A stretch of DNA of 64,000 bases, from the NCBI GenBank assembly GCA_900553065.1, contig USBZ01000002.1, positions 1 through 64,000 on the forward strand. The letters are read 5' to 3'. Source of the DNA: an uncultured Desulfovibrio sp. (GTDB lineage: Bacteria; Desulfobacterota; Desulfovibrionia; Desulfovibrionales; Desulfovibrionaceae). The notes beneath the pieces were generated by a model. That model was not told the origin of the DNA. It did not search any database and saw only the letters and a list, made by a program, of their open reading frames with translations. Shown piece after piece: positions 7,618 to 16,911 of this stretch; positions within the stretch are counted from its first letter, which is position 1; each line of letters begins with the position of its first letter. The translations under genes were made by a program, and so were the position numbers.

Positions 7618-8427
7618 ATGATGATATTTCAGCAGATTCGCGGAGCAACGAGCATCATTACCTTTGGTGAAAAGCGTTTTCTGATTGATCCTTTCTTTGC
7701 CCGGAAGGGAAGCCTTCCGCCCGTTCCGTCGCCCCTGAATGATTTCGCCAATCCGCTGGTGGAGCTGCCTTTGCCGGTCGAAGAGATCACGGCCGTGGAT
7801 GCCGTCATCGTCACGCACATGCATCACTTTGATCATTTTGATCAGGCGGCGGCAGAAGCTCTTCCCAAAGCCATGCCTGTGTTTACGCAGAACGAACGGG
7901 AAGCGGAAGAGATGAGGGCTTTGGGCTTTGAGCATGTGACGGCGCTTTGCCCGGACGGCGTGGAGTTCTGCGGCGTGACGCTGTACCATGTCGAGGCGCT
8001 GCACGGCGCCGGAGAGCAGGCGGCGCGCAACTACGCGGCCGTCGGACTGGATCCGGAGGCCTGCGGCGTGGTGTTCCGCGCGCAGGGCGAGGAGACGCTG
8101 TATCTGGCCGGGGATACGGTCTGGTTTCCTGCCGTGGAAGAGGCGCTTGTTTCCTTCCGGCCCGGCGTGGTGGTGCTGAATGCGGCATGGGCGCAGTTCC
8201 ATGACGGAACCCCTATTCTCATGGGGCCGGAAGAGCTTGCCCGTGTGGCTGCCGTTGCGCCCGGAGCCCGGCTCATTGCGTCGCATATGGATGCCGTGAA
8301 CCATGCCAGACTGGATCGCTCGTCCCTGCGTGCGTTTGTGGAAAGCAGGGGGCTTCAGGACCGCTTCTTGATTCCTGAGGACGGGGAGATACTCATTCTT
8401 TCATCTTCTCCGGCAGAGAACTGCTGA
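7618..8427 (+). CDS. metallo-beta-lactamase-fold hydrolase, UlaG-like
   Basis: The product is 269 residues. The start is placed at ATG 7618, 5 nt after GGAG; ATG 7621 is equally possible. The zinc motif THMHHFDHFD (HxHxxDH) is followed by AGDTVWF (the second metal-binding Asp) and SHMDAVNH (the last His), so all metal ligands of the fold seem present. The start, IFQQIRGATSIITFGEKRFLIDP, is typical of the UlaG/YtnP-like family. These act on phosphate or lactone esters; the substrate here is unknown. It follows cadA on the same strand after a palindrome, so it may be a separate unit ending at the 8516-8552 terminator. Confidence 0.85.
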   Translation: MMIFQQIRGATSIITFGEKRFLIDPFFARKGSLPPVPSPLNDFANPLVELPLPVEEITAVDAVIVTHMHHFDHFDQAAAEALPKAMPVFTQNEREAEEMRALGFEHVTALCPDGVEFCGVTLYHVEALHGAGEQAARNYAAVGLDPEACGVVFRAQGEETLYLAGDTVWFPAVEEALVSFRPGVVVLNAAWAQFHDGTPILMGPEELARVAAVAPGARLIASHMDAVNHARLDRSSLRAFVESRGLQDRFLIPEDGEILILSSSPAENC

Positions 8428-8515
8428 CGCGTGAGGCCGTAGTCCGGAAGGGCGGTTCATTGAAGCAACCTTCGCACGAAAGCGGACCTGAACGCTTTAA
8501 AACGTCCTGAAGAGA

Positions 8516-8562
8516 GCACGCTCCCGAGAAAATTTGTTTTCCGGGAGCGTGCTGTATATTTT
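8516..8562 (+). terminator. intrinsic terminator
   Basis: Arms GCACGCTCCCG (8516-8526) and CGGGAGCGTGC (8542-8552) enclose a second small stem (GAAAA/TTTTC), followed by a T-rich tract. It lies 89 nt after the hydrolase stop. Confidence 0.8.
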
Positions 8563-8964
8563 TGTATATCTGTTGAGGAGGTCATGCCCGTTTCCGAAAA
8601 ATACTGATGAAAAGCATGAGGACTCATGCGCTGCATGATGTTCGAGCGCCTTCTCCGGTGATATTTTTTTGTACGAAGAGTATGCTTTTACAGGAAAAAT
8701 GTTTTTTTTGTTTCATTCTTTTTACAATTGCTTGAATATATGGACGTAAGCTGAAAAAAAGTGTACTTTGACAACAAAAGAAGCCTGTACGTTCGTATCC
8801 GTTTGAGACCGAAGATAAGGGCTTTAAAAGCGACAATAATGAGGATTCCCGACAGGAATCTGTTCGTTCGGCAGCAGGTGCCGGTATGTTTTGGAGCGGA
8901 CTTTTCCGCGTAGTCCTGAAATACGGCCGAGGCCGTAAACAGTTTTCGGAGCTGTGAGGTCATC
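8553..8964. other. AT-rich intergenic region upstream of galU
   Basis: About 410 bp, noticeably AT-richer than the rest, with no convincing conserved gene. It holds AGGAGG followed by an eight-codon ORF (8584-8607). That ORF overlaps, by TGATG, a 42-residue ORF (8607-8735) whose second half is AT-rich and Phe/Cys-rich. A TTGACA occurs at 8768-8773, but I see no good -10 at 17 bp. The region may hold the galU promoter, a leader peptide, a small RNA or decayed sequence. Confidence 0.4.
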
Positions 8965-9831
8965 ATGAAAGTAAGCAAAGTTGTTCTTCCTGTCGCAGGA
9001 TGGGGTACCCGTTCTCTTCCCGCCAGCAAGAACATTCCCAAGGAAATGCTGCCCATCTATAACAAGCCGGTCATCCAGTATGTGGTGGAAGAGGCCGTGC
9101 GTGCCGGTGTTCAGGAGGTCATTTTCGTGACGAATCGCCACAAGTGCGTGGTGGAAGATCACTTTGACCGCAACATTGAACTGGAAGAGCTGCTGGCCGA
9201 AGCCGGAAAGATAGATCAGCTCAAGGCCGTACAGGAAGCCGCCAGCATGGTGGAAGTCATGGCCGTGCGTCAGAAGCAGCAGCTGGGCCTCGGTCATGCC
9301 GTGGGCTGCGCAAGATCCATGGTGCAGGAAGACTATTTTGCCGTCATGGTCGGCGATGACTTCATGGTCGGCGAGGATGCCGGTCTCGTGCAGCTCGTCC
9401 AGGCGGCCGAGAAGTACAACATGCCCACCATCGGCGTTATGGAAGTTCCGGCCGACAAGATCGACAAATACGGCATGGTCGCCGGTGAGGAACTTGAGGA
9501 CGGCGTGTACAAAATCACCGACATGGTGGAAAAGCCTGCCGTGGGTTCCATGAACTCCCGTCTTGCCATTGTCGGCCGCTATGTGCTTCCCCGCGAGATC
9601 TTCAACTACATTGCCGAGGTCAAGCCCGGCAAGGGCGGCGAAATTCAGCTTACCGATGCTCTGGCTGCCTATATGAAGGATAAGGGCATGCTCGCCGTGA
9701 AGATGAAGGGTCGTCGCTTCGACGCCGGTGACTGGGTCGACTATCTGACGGCTGGCATCTACTTCGGCCTTCAGGACAAGAAGCTGAACGAACCTCTCCG
9801 CGCGGCTCTTCAGGAGCTTCTCAACAAGTAG
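8965..9831 (+). CDS. galU: UTP-glucose-1-phosphate uridylyltransferase
   Basis: The product is 288 residues, the standard size. It makes UDP-glucose from UTP and glucose-1-phosphate for surface polysaccharides and sugar interconversion. The nucleotide-binding start reads GWGTRSLPASKNIPKEMLPI, followed by NKPVIQYVVEEA. Further signatures are GLGHAVGCAR, FAVMVGDDF and EKPAVGSMNSRLAIVGRYVL; the C-terminal part has GRRFDAGDWVDYL. GAGG lies 5 nt before the ATG. It is a single-gene unit bounded by a strong terminator. Its neighbours include the Kdo genes and a glycosyltransferase, which fits a role in envelope glycans. Confidence 0.95.
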   Translation: MKVSKVVLPVAGWGTRSLPASKNIPKEMLPIYNKPVIQYVVEEAVRAGVQEVIFVTNRHKCVVEDHFDRNIELEELLAEAGKIDQLKAVQEAASMVEVMAVRQKQQLGLGHAVGCARSMVQEDYFAVMVGDDFMVGEDAGLVQLVQAAEKYNMPTIGVMEVPADKIDKYGMVAGEELEDGVYKITDMVEKPAVGSMNSRLAIVGRYVLPREIFNYIAEVKPGKGGEIQLTDALAAYMKDKGMLAVKMKGRRFDAGDWVDYLTAGIYFGLQDKKLNEPLRAALQELLNK

Positions 9832-9861
9832 TCATGCTCCGGAAATCCTTCCGGCAGAAAT

Positions 9862-9903
9862 AAAAGAGCGCGTCCGGCGATGTGTCGGCGCGCTCTTTTC
9901 TGT
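9862..9903 (+). terminator. intrinsic terminator after galU
   Basis: An 11-bp perfect stem AAAAGAGCGCG (9862-9872) / CGCGCTCTTTT (9889-9899) with a 16-nt loop, 30 nt past the galU stop. Confidence 0.85.
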
Positions 9904-10036
9904 TTCGGCACACGTTTTCAGGAGTACTTCTGCAGGCAATGCTTCAGGTGTGTCTTTCGAGAGCCTTTCGGCTTCGCGGCATATTGTTTTTTTGTCCGTA
10001 CGGGACTACGTTCGGCCTCTGACAAAGGAGACCGAT

Positions 10037-11702
10037 ATGATGGAATTTACACGGGAAGGCCTGCTCGATCTGACAAAGGAGCTTGTCCGTATACGCAGCG
10101 TGTCGCACACGCCGGGTGAAAACGAGGCTGCGGCGTTCATTTTTTCTCTTCTCGGCAGGGAGCCGTACTTTCAGGAACATCCGGAATTTCTGCAGCTGAT
10201 TCCCGTCGAGAAGGGCGGCCTTGAACGGAAGGCTGTCATGGCCTTCGTGCCGTCCGCCCGGCAGACTTCCCGAACCGTGCTTCTGAACGGTCATTTCGAT
10301 GTCGTAGATACCGATGTCTGCGGAGATCTTGCCGATCTTGCCTTTGATGCCGACGCCTACACCTCCGTGATCGGAACGCGCGACATTCCTGAAGAAGCCC
10401 GGGAAGATCTGGAATCGGGCAACTGGCTTTTCGGTCGCGGCGTCATGGACATGAAGGCGGGCATTGCTCTTCACATGGCGTATCTTGCCCACATGGCCCG
10501 CCGGCGCGACGAGCTGGGTGTCAATCTGCTTTTTCTGGCCGTGCCCGACGAAGAGGGCAGTTCCGTAGGCATGCGGGGTTCTCTTTCGGCCATGTGCGCT
10601 TTTCTCAGGGAACGGAATCTCGAACTTGTGGCGGCGCTTTCGGGGGAACCGTCGTTCTGGACGTCGAAAACGACGAAGGAAAGCAGTCCTGCCGTATCTT
10701 TTTCACAGGCACGACCGGCAAGATCATGCCGTTTTTCTTCTGCGTGGGGCGTGAGGCCCATGTGGGATATTCCTTCGACGGCGTCAATGCTGCCGCCATT
10801 GCCGCAAGGGTGGTATGTCTTATGGACTGCTGCCCCGATCTTATGGACGGCACCGGCCCGAACACGCTTACGCCTCCGGTATGCCTTACCCTGAAGGATC
10901 TCCGACACACCTATTCCGTGACGCTGCCGGAGCGGGCGACGGCCTTGTTCAATGTGCTTTCCGTCAGCCGAACGCCGGGCCAGATGATCGAGATCTGCCG
11001 GAAGGTGGCGCAGCGGGCGCTGGATGAGACGATCTCCGCCATTGAGGAGGCAGGTCGCCGTTTTCAAAGTCTTTCCGGTCGCGCCGATACGCCCGTTCCC
11101 CGCTGGAAGCCTGCCGTGTTCACGATTCGTGAGCTGATGGAGTCCCTGTCTGGAAGCGGCGGCGTGGAAGCGGTGGAAGAGCGCCTCGCGCGTTTGCTGA
11201 AGCTCTCCCTGCCGACATGGACGAGAGAGAAAAGGGACTGGCCGTCACGGAGCATCTGGTTTCTCTGGCTAATCTGAAGGGGCCTGCCGTGGTGCTGGGC
11301 TTTCTGCCGCCGTACTATCCTCATCGCCTCAATCTCGGAGCCTCGGAAAAGGAACGCAGGCTTCGCACCATTATGGAAGGGGTTTGTGCCGATCTTGAGA
11401 AAAGCACGGGGCAGATCAGACTGGTGGAGTGCTTCAGCGGCATCATGGATCTGAGCTATATGGGCTTTCAGGGGCAGGCTTCCGAGCTTGGAAGTCTGGC
11501 CGAGAACATGCCCGGCTGGGGGACGGTGTTCTCTCTGCCTGTCGACGATCTTCTGTCGCTGGACGTGCCCATCGCTTCCGTGGGGCCTGCAGGCAAGGAT
11601 GCCCACAAGGACACGGAACGGCTCGAACTTGATTACTCCTTCACCGTTGCGCCCCGCATACTGGAGCGCGTGATCCGTGAGCTTGGCCTCAGCGCCTGCT
11701 GA
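10037..11702 (+). pseudogene. RocB-like M20 peptidase gene with two frameshifts
   Basis: Coding similarity runs through three frames. Residues from ATG 10037 (AAGGAG 6 nt upstream) read in one frame to about 10655, continue in the next frame (VENDEGKQSCRIFFTGTTGK onward) to about 11200, then in the third frame to the stop at 11702. The first part has the M20 metal motifs GHFDVVD and FGRGVMDMKAG, and PDEEGS. The joined product would be about 555 residues, matching the RocB-type M20 family (arginine utilisation, about 560), not classical ArgE/DapE. Each shift corresponds to one missing base. Translation as it stands stops at 10894, so the gene is probably inactive unless the indels are sequencing errors. 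Confidence 0.8.
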
Positions 11703-12855
11703 AGGTTTTCCAGACGTTCTGCTGAATCTTTACCCAGAGCTGCTTGGCGGGGCGGCAGCGCTGCCGTATGTAGCGGTAGAGATAGTAAAGGCGGTCAGAC
11801 GGAGCAACATTCAGATTGAACAGGATGGGCTTTCCTACGGCATTGACGGCTTTTCTGTCCTGTATGGCTGTCATGCCGGGGCAGCCTTCCATATTGCCGC
11901 AGAAGTCATCTCTTTTGTCCAGCTCCTGCCGGATGGCCTCAAGATCGAAGGCGTACCACGGCCAGGAGTGATGCGTTTTGCGCCGGTACAGGGCGGGAGC
12001 ATCGTGTTTTGGCGGCTCCCAGACATAGTAGTTGTCGGTTTTGGCTTTGGCGATCAGGTCGAACTGCAGGTTATGCGCCTCGCTTTCACCGTTCATTCTG
12101 TTGATGACGATGTAGCGGGAACCGGGATGGTTCAGCATGAGCAGGGAGTGGAAGGCCGATCCTATGCAGCCCATGACCACTTCGCCGGATCCCATGACTT
12201 CAAGCTGTTCTTCCAGAGAGTGTTCTTCGGGATGAAAGATGGTCCAGCCTCGGGAGGCCAGCATTTCTTCCAGTTCCCGTTCGTTGGTGAAGACAAGGTT
12301 GTCGGTGCCGACATGGGAGCGGGAGAGCCAGATGCGTTTTCCTTTCTGCACCGCAACGTCGCAGACGGCAAAGGCGTCGGCCTGCTCCTGGGTCAGCCAT
12401 ACGTCGCACATCAGGCCGGGAACGGGAAAAAGAATGTCTTTGAACAGCGTCGGCTCTGTAACGAATTCATGGCCGTTGCGGTCGCATCCGGTGAGGCGGA
12501 AAATGGTATGCTGCCAGGGAGTGATGGATTCTCTTACGGCGTTGCGCCACACGATGCGCCGTTCAGGGTACCGGCGGAATGCATACAGGCTCTGCATGGA
12601 CTCGATGAGAAAGTGCCCGTAGTGATGCTGAAGGAGTCCTCCCCATATGCACGGCTCCTCAACAACGCGTACAGGCTCGGCATAGGGGGCCTGACGCCTG
12701 TACTGGCGTCCGTTCCGGCACATATGGGCCAGAGCGACAGGCTTTCCTTCGCACCATGCGCCGGAAAAGCCGTAGCGATCCGGAAGAATGACGACATCGT
12801 GAAGAAGAACGGGCTTCAGCTCTACAGCCTGGAATCGTTCGGCAAATATTGACAT
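11689..12855 (-). CDS. glycosyltransferase family 61-like protein (DUF563)
   Basis: The product is 388 residues from ATG 12855, with GGAAGG 5 nt before it. The family signature HHYGHFLIESMQSLYAF is at about residues 77-93. The donor-binding end of the fold is suggested by RIWLSRSHVGTDN, NERELEEMLASRGWTI and the C-terminal GCIGSAFHSLLML. GT61/DUF563 enzymes transfer pentoses or amino sugars in capsule or O-glycan synthesis; acceptor and donor are unknown here. It is convergent with the RocB-like pseudogene, overlapping its end by 14 nt, and divergent from kdsA. No signal peptide is seen, so it is cytoplasmic. Confidence 0.75.
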   Translation of the reverse strand: MSIFAERFQAVELKPVLLHDVVILPDRYGFSGAWCEGKPVALAHMCRNGRQYRRQAPYAEPVRVVEEPCIWGGLLQHHYGHFLIESMQSLYAFRRYPERRIVWRNAVRESITPWQHTIFRLTGCDRNGHEFVTEPTLFKDILFPVPGLMCDVWLTQEQADAFAVCDVAVQKGKRIWLSRSHVGTDNLVFTNERELEEMLASRGWTIFHPEEHSLEEQLEVMGSGEVVMGCIGSAFHSLLMLNHPGSRYIVINRMNGESEAHNLQFDLIAKAKTDNYYVWEPPKHDAPALYRRKTHHSWPWYAFDLEAIRQELDKRDDFCGNMEGCPGMTAIQDRKAVNAVGKPILFNLNVAPSDRLYYLYRYIRQRCRPAKQLWVKIQQNVWKTFSRR

Positions 12856-13060
12856 GGATACCTTCCGTTTTATGGGCGTCTTCCTTCGGATACGGAGGAA
12901 AAAGAGCGCTGATGCATAAGTATGAGGCATGATAACCCGGTTGAAGGCATGCGTCCATGCCTGTGACAGGCCTGGCCCCGGCGGCGTATGCCGACGGGGG
13001 CTCTTCGGCCACAAGGGATTTTGTTTCTCTTCAGGCGATTTGCCCTGCAGGGAACTCGAC

Positions 13061-13089
13061 TTGAAGTCGTCACGGTCATGGCTTATACT
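13061..13089 (+). promoter_or_regulatory. sigma70-type promoter of the kds operon
   Basis: TTGAAG (13061-13066), a 17-bp spacer, and TATACT (13084-13089). The predicted start of transcription is about 40 nt before the kdsA ATG. No other feature was seen in the 280-bp gap between the glycosyltransferase and kdsA. Confidence 0.7.
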
Positions 13090-13135
13090 TCCCGCATTAT
13101 TCTTCCTTTTTCTGCCCTAAGGGCCGGGAGTTTCC

Positions 13136-13969
13136 ATGTTTGAACTTGAATTCAACGGCAGGCCGTATCTCAGAGCGGACAATGATCTGCCTCTTTTTTT
13201 CATAGCCGGACCGTGTGCCATAGAAAGTCGCGCTCATGCGCTGGAGGTTTCCGCCGCACTCAGGGAAATTTTTGCTGCTGCGGGCATTCCCTTTGTGTAC
13301 AAGTCCAGCTTCGACAAGGCAAACCGCAGCTCCGGCGCCGGTTTTCGCGGCGTCGGCATGGAGGAAGGACTTTCCATTCTGGCGGAAGTAAGGGAGAGCC
13401 GGAATGTTCCCGTGCTCACCGATATTCATACGGCTGAGCAGGCTGCCCCTGTGGCCGAAGTGGCGGACTATCTGCAGACGCCCGCCTTCCTCTGCCGTCA
13501 GACCGATCTCATTCTTGCGGCCGCTTCGACCATGAAGCCGGTGAACATCAAGAAGGGACAGTTCCTCGCCCCGTGGGAGATGGAAAACGTGCTCAAGAAG
13601 GCCCGTTCCACGGGCAACGAACGGATTTCTCTGTGCGAGCGCGGCACCAGTTTCGGCTACGGCAATCTGGTCGTGGATATGCGCGGCCTTGAGATCATGA
13701 AGAAGTTCGCTCCCGTGGTGTTTGATGCGACGCATTCCGTGCAGCTTCCGGGCGCACAGGGCTCGTGCAGCGGTGGTCAGCGGGAATTCGTGCCGACTTT
13801 GGCCCGCGCTGCGGCGGCCGTAGGCGTGGCGGGTATTTTCATGGAAGTGCATCCCGATCCGGACAAGGCTCCGTGCGATGGTCCCAATATGCTGGCAATC
13901 AAGGATCTGCCGGAATTTCTTTCTCTCATCAAGGCATTCGACGCCGTTGCCAAGGAGAAGCGCGCATGA
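13136..13969 (+). CDS. kdsA: 3-deoxy-8-phosphooctulonate synthase
   Basis: The product is 277 residues. It condenses phosphoenolpyruvate with arabinose-5-phosphate to give Kdo-8-phosphate for lipopolysaccharide inner core. Key signatures are FIAGPCAIES, YKSSFDKANRSS, GLSILAEVR, LTDIHTAEQA, LCRQTDLI, VNIKKGQFLAPWEM, CERGTSFGYGNL and DATHSVQLPG, spanning the TIM barrel. GGGAG lies 5 nt before the ATG. It is the first gene of the kdsA-kdsB-kdsD operon and overlaps kdsB by 4 nt (ATGA). Confidence 0.97.
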   Translation: MFELEFNGRPYLRADNDLPLFFIAGPCAIESRAHALEVSAALREIFAAAGIPFVYKSSFDKANRSSGAGFRGVGMEEGLSILAEVRESRNVPVLTDIHTAEQAAPVAEVADYLQTPAFLCRQTDLILAAASTMKPVNIKKGQFLAPWEMENVLKKARSTGNERISLCERGTSFGYGNLVVDMRGLEIMKKFAPVVFDATHSVQLPGAQGSCSGGQREFVPTLARAAAAVGVAGIFMEVHPDPDKAPCDGPNMLAIKDLPEFLSLIKAFDAVAKEKRA

Positions 13970-14700
13970 GCATTATTGCCGTGATTCCGTCCCGGTATGC
14001 GTCCACGCGTCTTCCGGGCAAGCCGCTCGTGGACATCTGCGGAAAGCCCATGGTGCAGCATGTGTATGAAAGGGTACGCCAGGTTTCGCTGTTTGATGAG
14101 GTTCTGGTGGCTACGGATGACGAACGCATTGCTGCGGTCGTTGAGGGATTCGGCGGCGCGGCATGCATGACGAGTCCCGACTGTCCGTCCGGTTCCGACC
14201 GGCTTATCGAGGTGGCTACCTCGCATCCGGCGGATATTTATGTGAATATTCAGGGCGACGAGCCGCTGGTGGAACCGTCTTCCATTGAAAAGCTGGCGAA
14301 GGCCATGCTGGAGAATGGTGATCTTCAGATGGGAACGCTCTGCTATCCCATAACTGCGGAGCAGGCGCAGAATCCCAATCTGGTGAAGGTTGTGCGCGCT
14401 CATAACGGCAACGCTTTGTATTTCAGCCGCAGTCCCATTCCCTTCCCCCGTTCCGGAGGCATTGCTCCTTCGTACTTCGGGCATCTCGGCATGTATGCCT
14501 ATCGCAGGGACTTTCTCATGAATTTCGGAAGCCTGCCGTATTCTCCTCTGGAAAATACGGAAAAGCTGGAGCAGCTGCGTGTGCTTCAGGCGGGCATTGC
14601 CATCCGGGTTCTTGAAGTGGAAGCCGCCGGGCCGGGAGTGGATACTCCCGAGGATCTGGAAGAAGTGCGACGCATCATCATGGAGCGTGCCGGACAATGA
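13966..14700 (+). CDS. kdsB: 3-deoxy-manno-octulosonate cytidylyltransferase
   Basis: The product is 244 residues. It activates Kdo as CMP-Kdo. The N-terminus IAVIPSRYASTRLPGKPL is the nucleotide-binding loop. DSPDCPSGSDR-type (here MTSPDCPSGSDRL) and VNIQGDEPLV are the CTP and metal-binding motifs, and YFSRSPIPFPR and NTEKLEQLR complete the family signature. The start is fixed by the ATGA overlap with kdsA; the stop overlaps the kdsD start in the same way. The upstream open frame is the shadow of kdsA. Confidence 0.97.
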   Translation: MSIIAVIPSRYASTRLPGKPLVDICGKPMVQHVYERVRQVSLFDEVLVATDDERIAAVVEGFGGAACMTSPDCPSGSDRLIEVATSHPADIYVNIQGDEPLVEPSSIEKLAKAMLENGDLQMGTLCYPITAEQAQNPNLVKVVRAHNGNALYFSRSPIPFPRSGGIAPSYFGHLGMYAYRRDFLMNFGSLPYSPLENTEKLEQLRVLQAGIAIRVLEVEAAGPGVDTPEDLEEVRRIIMERAGQ

Positions 14701-15647
14701 GCGCCATGACGTATCTTGAAGAAGCCAGACAGGTTCTGCGCGATGAAGCGCAGGCGCTCCTTGTTCTTGCGGACGGTCTCGGGGAGAATTTTGAAAAAAC
14801 GATACAGTGCCTTCTCGGTATCCGGGGGCGCATTGCGGTCACCGGCATGGGCAAGAGCGGTCATGTGGCACGGAAAATTGCGGCCACGCTGGCTTCCACC
14901 GGCTCGCCTGCGTATTTCATTCATCCGGCTGAAGCCAGTCACGGCGATCTCGGCATGATGACTCCCGATGACGCCGTGATCGCCATTTCCAATTCGGGCA
15001 ATACGGCGGAGCTGACTGATATCGTGCTTTATGCCTCTCAGAACAACATGCCTCTGATCGCCATTACCAGAAATGCCGACAGTTTTCTGGGAAAGCACTG
15101 CGACTATCTTCTTCTTCAGCCGCAGCTGCATGAGGCCTGCCCGCTGGACTGCGCGCCGACCACCAGCACGACGGTGCAGATGGCGCTCGGCGATGCGCTG
15201 GCCATGTGCCTGCTGACGGCCCGTGGTTTCCGCAAGGAAGATTTCCGCCGCTTCCATCCCGGCGGATCGCTGGGCCAGAAGCTCTCCCTAGTGAAGGATC
15301 TCATGCATACGGGCGTATCCATGCCGCTGCTGCATCCCGATGCTCCCATGATGGATGTGCTGGCGGAAATGACCCGCAAGGGCTTCGGCTGTGTCGGCGT
15401 TATGGAAGGGGATACGCTGGTCGGCATCATTACCGACGGCGATCTGCGCAGACACATGGGGCCGAACATTCTTGAAAGTACGGCTTCTGAGCTGATGACC
15501 AGAAATCCCGTGTGTGTGGATGCCGCCATGCTGAGCGCCAAGGCGCAGGGCATCATGGAGGAACGCAAGATTACCTGCGTGTTTGTGGTGGACGAGCAGC
15601 ACAGACCGCTCGGCATTCTGAGCATGCACGACATTCTTCAGTCCTGA
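14697..15647 (+). CDS. kdsD: arabinose-5-phosphate isomerase, KdsD/KpsF type
   Basis: The product is 316 residues. It interconverts ribulose-5-phosphate and arabinose-5-phosphate, the KdsA substrate. The N-terminal SIS domain reads AVTGMGKSGHVARKIAATLASTGSP and ISNSGNTAEL. Two C-terminal CBS domains follow (from about LSLVKDLMHTG, with GIITDGDLRR and RNPVCVD). Coupled to kdsB by an ATGA overlap, it completes the three-step route to CMP-Kdo apart from the KdsC phosphatase, which is not in this window. The operon ends at the hairpin at 15797-15838. Confidence 0.95.
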   Translation: MSAMTYLEEARQVLRDEAQALLVLADGLGENFEKTIQCLLGIRGRIAVTGMGKSGHVARKIAATLASTGSPAYFIHPAEASHGDLGMMTPDDAVIAISNSGNTAELTDIVLYASQNNMPLIAITRNADSFLGKHCDYLLLQPQLHEACPLDCAPTTSTTVQMALGDALAMCLLTARGFRKEDFRRFHPGGSLGQKLSLVKDLMHTGVSMPLLHPDAPMMDVLAEMTRKGFGCVGVMEGDTLVGIITDGDLRRHMGPNILESTASELMTRNPVCVDAAMLSAKAQGIMEERKITCVFVVDEQHRPLGILSMHDILQS

Positions 15648-15796
15648 GGGCGTTTCGGCAGGTGTTTATGCAGGCTGCCTCGCGGAATCAGCCTCGATCC
15701 GAAGGAATCGTTTCTTCAGACGGAAAAGAATAGTCGCCGTCTGTTTCGGCTGGGCAGCGAGGCTGTCGGCCCGAAGGATTGCGTACGATGATGAAA

Positions 15797-15840
15797 AAAA
15801 GGCTCCGACTGTCCCGTGCGGGACTTCCGGAGCCTTTTCT
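15797..15840. terminator. bidirectional intrinsic terminator between kdsD and metA
   Basis: The outer stem AAAAGGCTCCG (15797-15807) / CGGAGCCTTTT (15828-15838) encloses an inner stem around GTCCCG/GGGAC. Runs of A and T flank both sides, so it can serve both convergent genes. Confidence 0.85.
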
Positions 15841-15865
15841 TATGCTCTTCGGGGAGAGAAAACGA

Positions 15866-16822
15866 TCAGACTTCTTCCGTGCCTGTTCCGGCTTCGCCGG
15901 CCTGCTTCTTCAGCTCTCCAAGATCATAGGGAGTGGACTGGTAGACGAAGTAGTTGAGCCAGTTGGCGTAAAGAAGGTGGGCATGAGCACGCCAGGTCAT
16001 GCGGGGGGCCTGGGTGGGGTCGTCGTTGGGATAATAGTTTTCCGGAATGTCGGGATTGATGCCTGCGGCAAGGTCGCGCACGTATTCCTTATTCAGCGTG
16101 TCGGCGTCATATTCGGAGTGGCCGGTAATGAAGATCTGCTTTCCGTTATCGGTGGATATGGCATAAAGTCCGGCCACGGGAGAGGATGCCAGAATCTTGA
16201 GCGCAGGTTCCTTTTCCACATCTTCCCTGTCCACGGTAGTGTTTCTGGAGTGGGGCACCATGAAGACGTCGTCGAACCCGCGGAAGAGAATGGAACCGAT
16301 ATGGTCCACCTGATGGGGATAGATGCCGGAAATCTTTCTGGGCAGGAGGCGTTTCTGAATACCGTAGTGGTAGTACAGACCCGCCTGTGCGCCCCAGCAG
16401 ATATGGAAGGTACTGTGCACATGGGTCTTGCTCCATTCCATGATTTCGCACAGTTCGTCCCAGTATTCCACTTCTTCGAAGGGCATGAGTTCCACGGGCG
16501 CGCCGGTGATGATCATGCCGTCGTAGTAGTTGTCGCGCACGTCTTCAAAGGTCTTGTAGAAGGAGAGCAGGTGGCTGCGGGGCGTATTCTTGGATTCGTG
16601 GCTGGAAGTGTGGATAAGTTCAAGTTCTACTTGAAGGGGAGTGTTGCCCAGAAGCCGTGAAAGCTGGGTTTCCGTGGCTATTTTCGTAGGCATGAGATTG
16701 AGAAGCAGAATCTTCAGCGGACGGATGTCCTGCGTCATGGCACGCGTTTCGGTGATGACGAAGATGTTTTCGCTGTTGAGCGTTTTTACGGCAGGCAGTT
16801 CATTGGGAATCTTGATGGGCAT
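15866..16822 (-). CDS. metA: homoserine O-acetyltransferase, MetA type
   Basis: The product is 318 residues from ATG 16822 (GGGAG 6 nt upstream). It acylates homoserine in methionine synthesis. The catalytic Cys142 is in HICWGAQAG and the His/Glu pair in GHSEYD. Residue 111 is Glu (TGAPVE). In the MetA family Glu111 marks acetyl-CoA users such as the Bacillus cereus enzyme, while Gly111 marks succinyl-CoA users as in E. coli. Acetyl specificity therefore follows from established work on this residue, and it fits the adjacent O-acetylhomoserine sulfhydrylase. It lies downstream of metY after an 89-nt gap containing a terminator-like hairpin. Confidence 0.92.
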   Translation of the reverse strand: MPIKIPNELPAVKTLNSENIFVITETRAMTQDIRPLKILLLNLMPTKIATETQLSRLLGNTPLQVELELIHTSSHESKNTPRSHLLSFYKTFEDVRDNYYDGMIITGAPVELMPFEEVEYWDELCEIMEWSKTHVHSTFHICWGAQAGLYYHYGIQKRLLPRKISGIYPHQVDHIGSILFRGFDDVFMVPHSRNTTVDREDVEKEPALKILASSPVAGLYAISTDNGKQIFITGHSEYDADTLNKEYVRDLAAGINPDIPENYYPNDDPTQAPRMTWRAHAHLLYANWLNYFVYQSTPYDLGELKKQAGEAGTGTEEV

Positions 16823-16874
16823 GGCATTCTCCCGGATGAGGAACGGAAGGGATCGGAAGGGCGGGCTGAGCGGC

Positions 16875-16907
16875 AAAAGGGCCTTCCGGTATCCGGAAGG
16901 CCCTTTT
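16875..16907 (-). terminator. hairpin between metY and metA
   Basis: A perfect 15-bp stem AAAAGGGCCTTCCGG / CCGGAAGGCCCTTTT with a three-base loop, immediately after the metY stop. The T-run on the minus side is only TTTT, so it may give partial termination and lower metA than metY expression. Confidence 0.65.
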
Positions 16908-16911
16908 CTTA

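Noticed and set aside
10640..11215. Programmed frameshifting in the RocB-like gene
   Set aside because: Two shifts are needed and I see no slippery heptamer with a downstream structure at either point; decay or sequencing error is simpler.
11677..12852. 391-codon forward open frame
   Set aside because: It lies opposite the GT61-like gene, which has a clear family motif and a good start.
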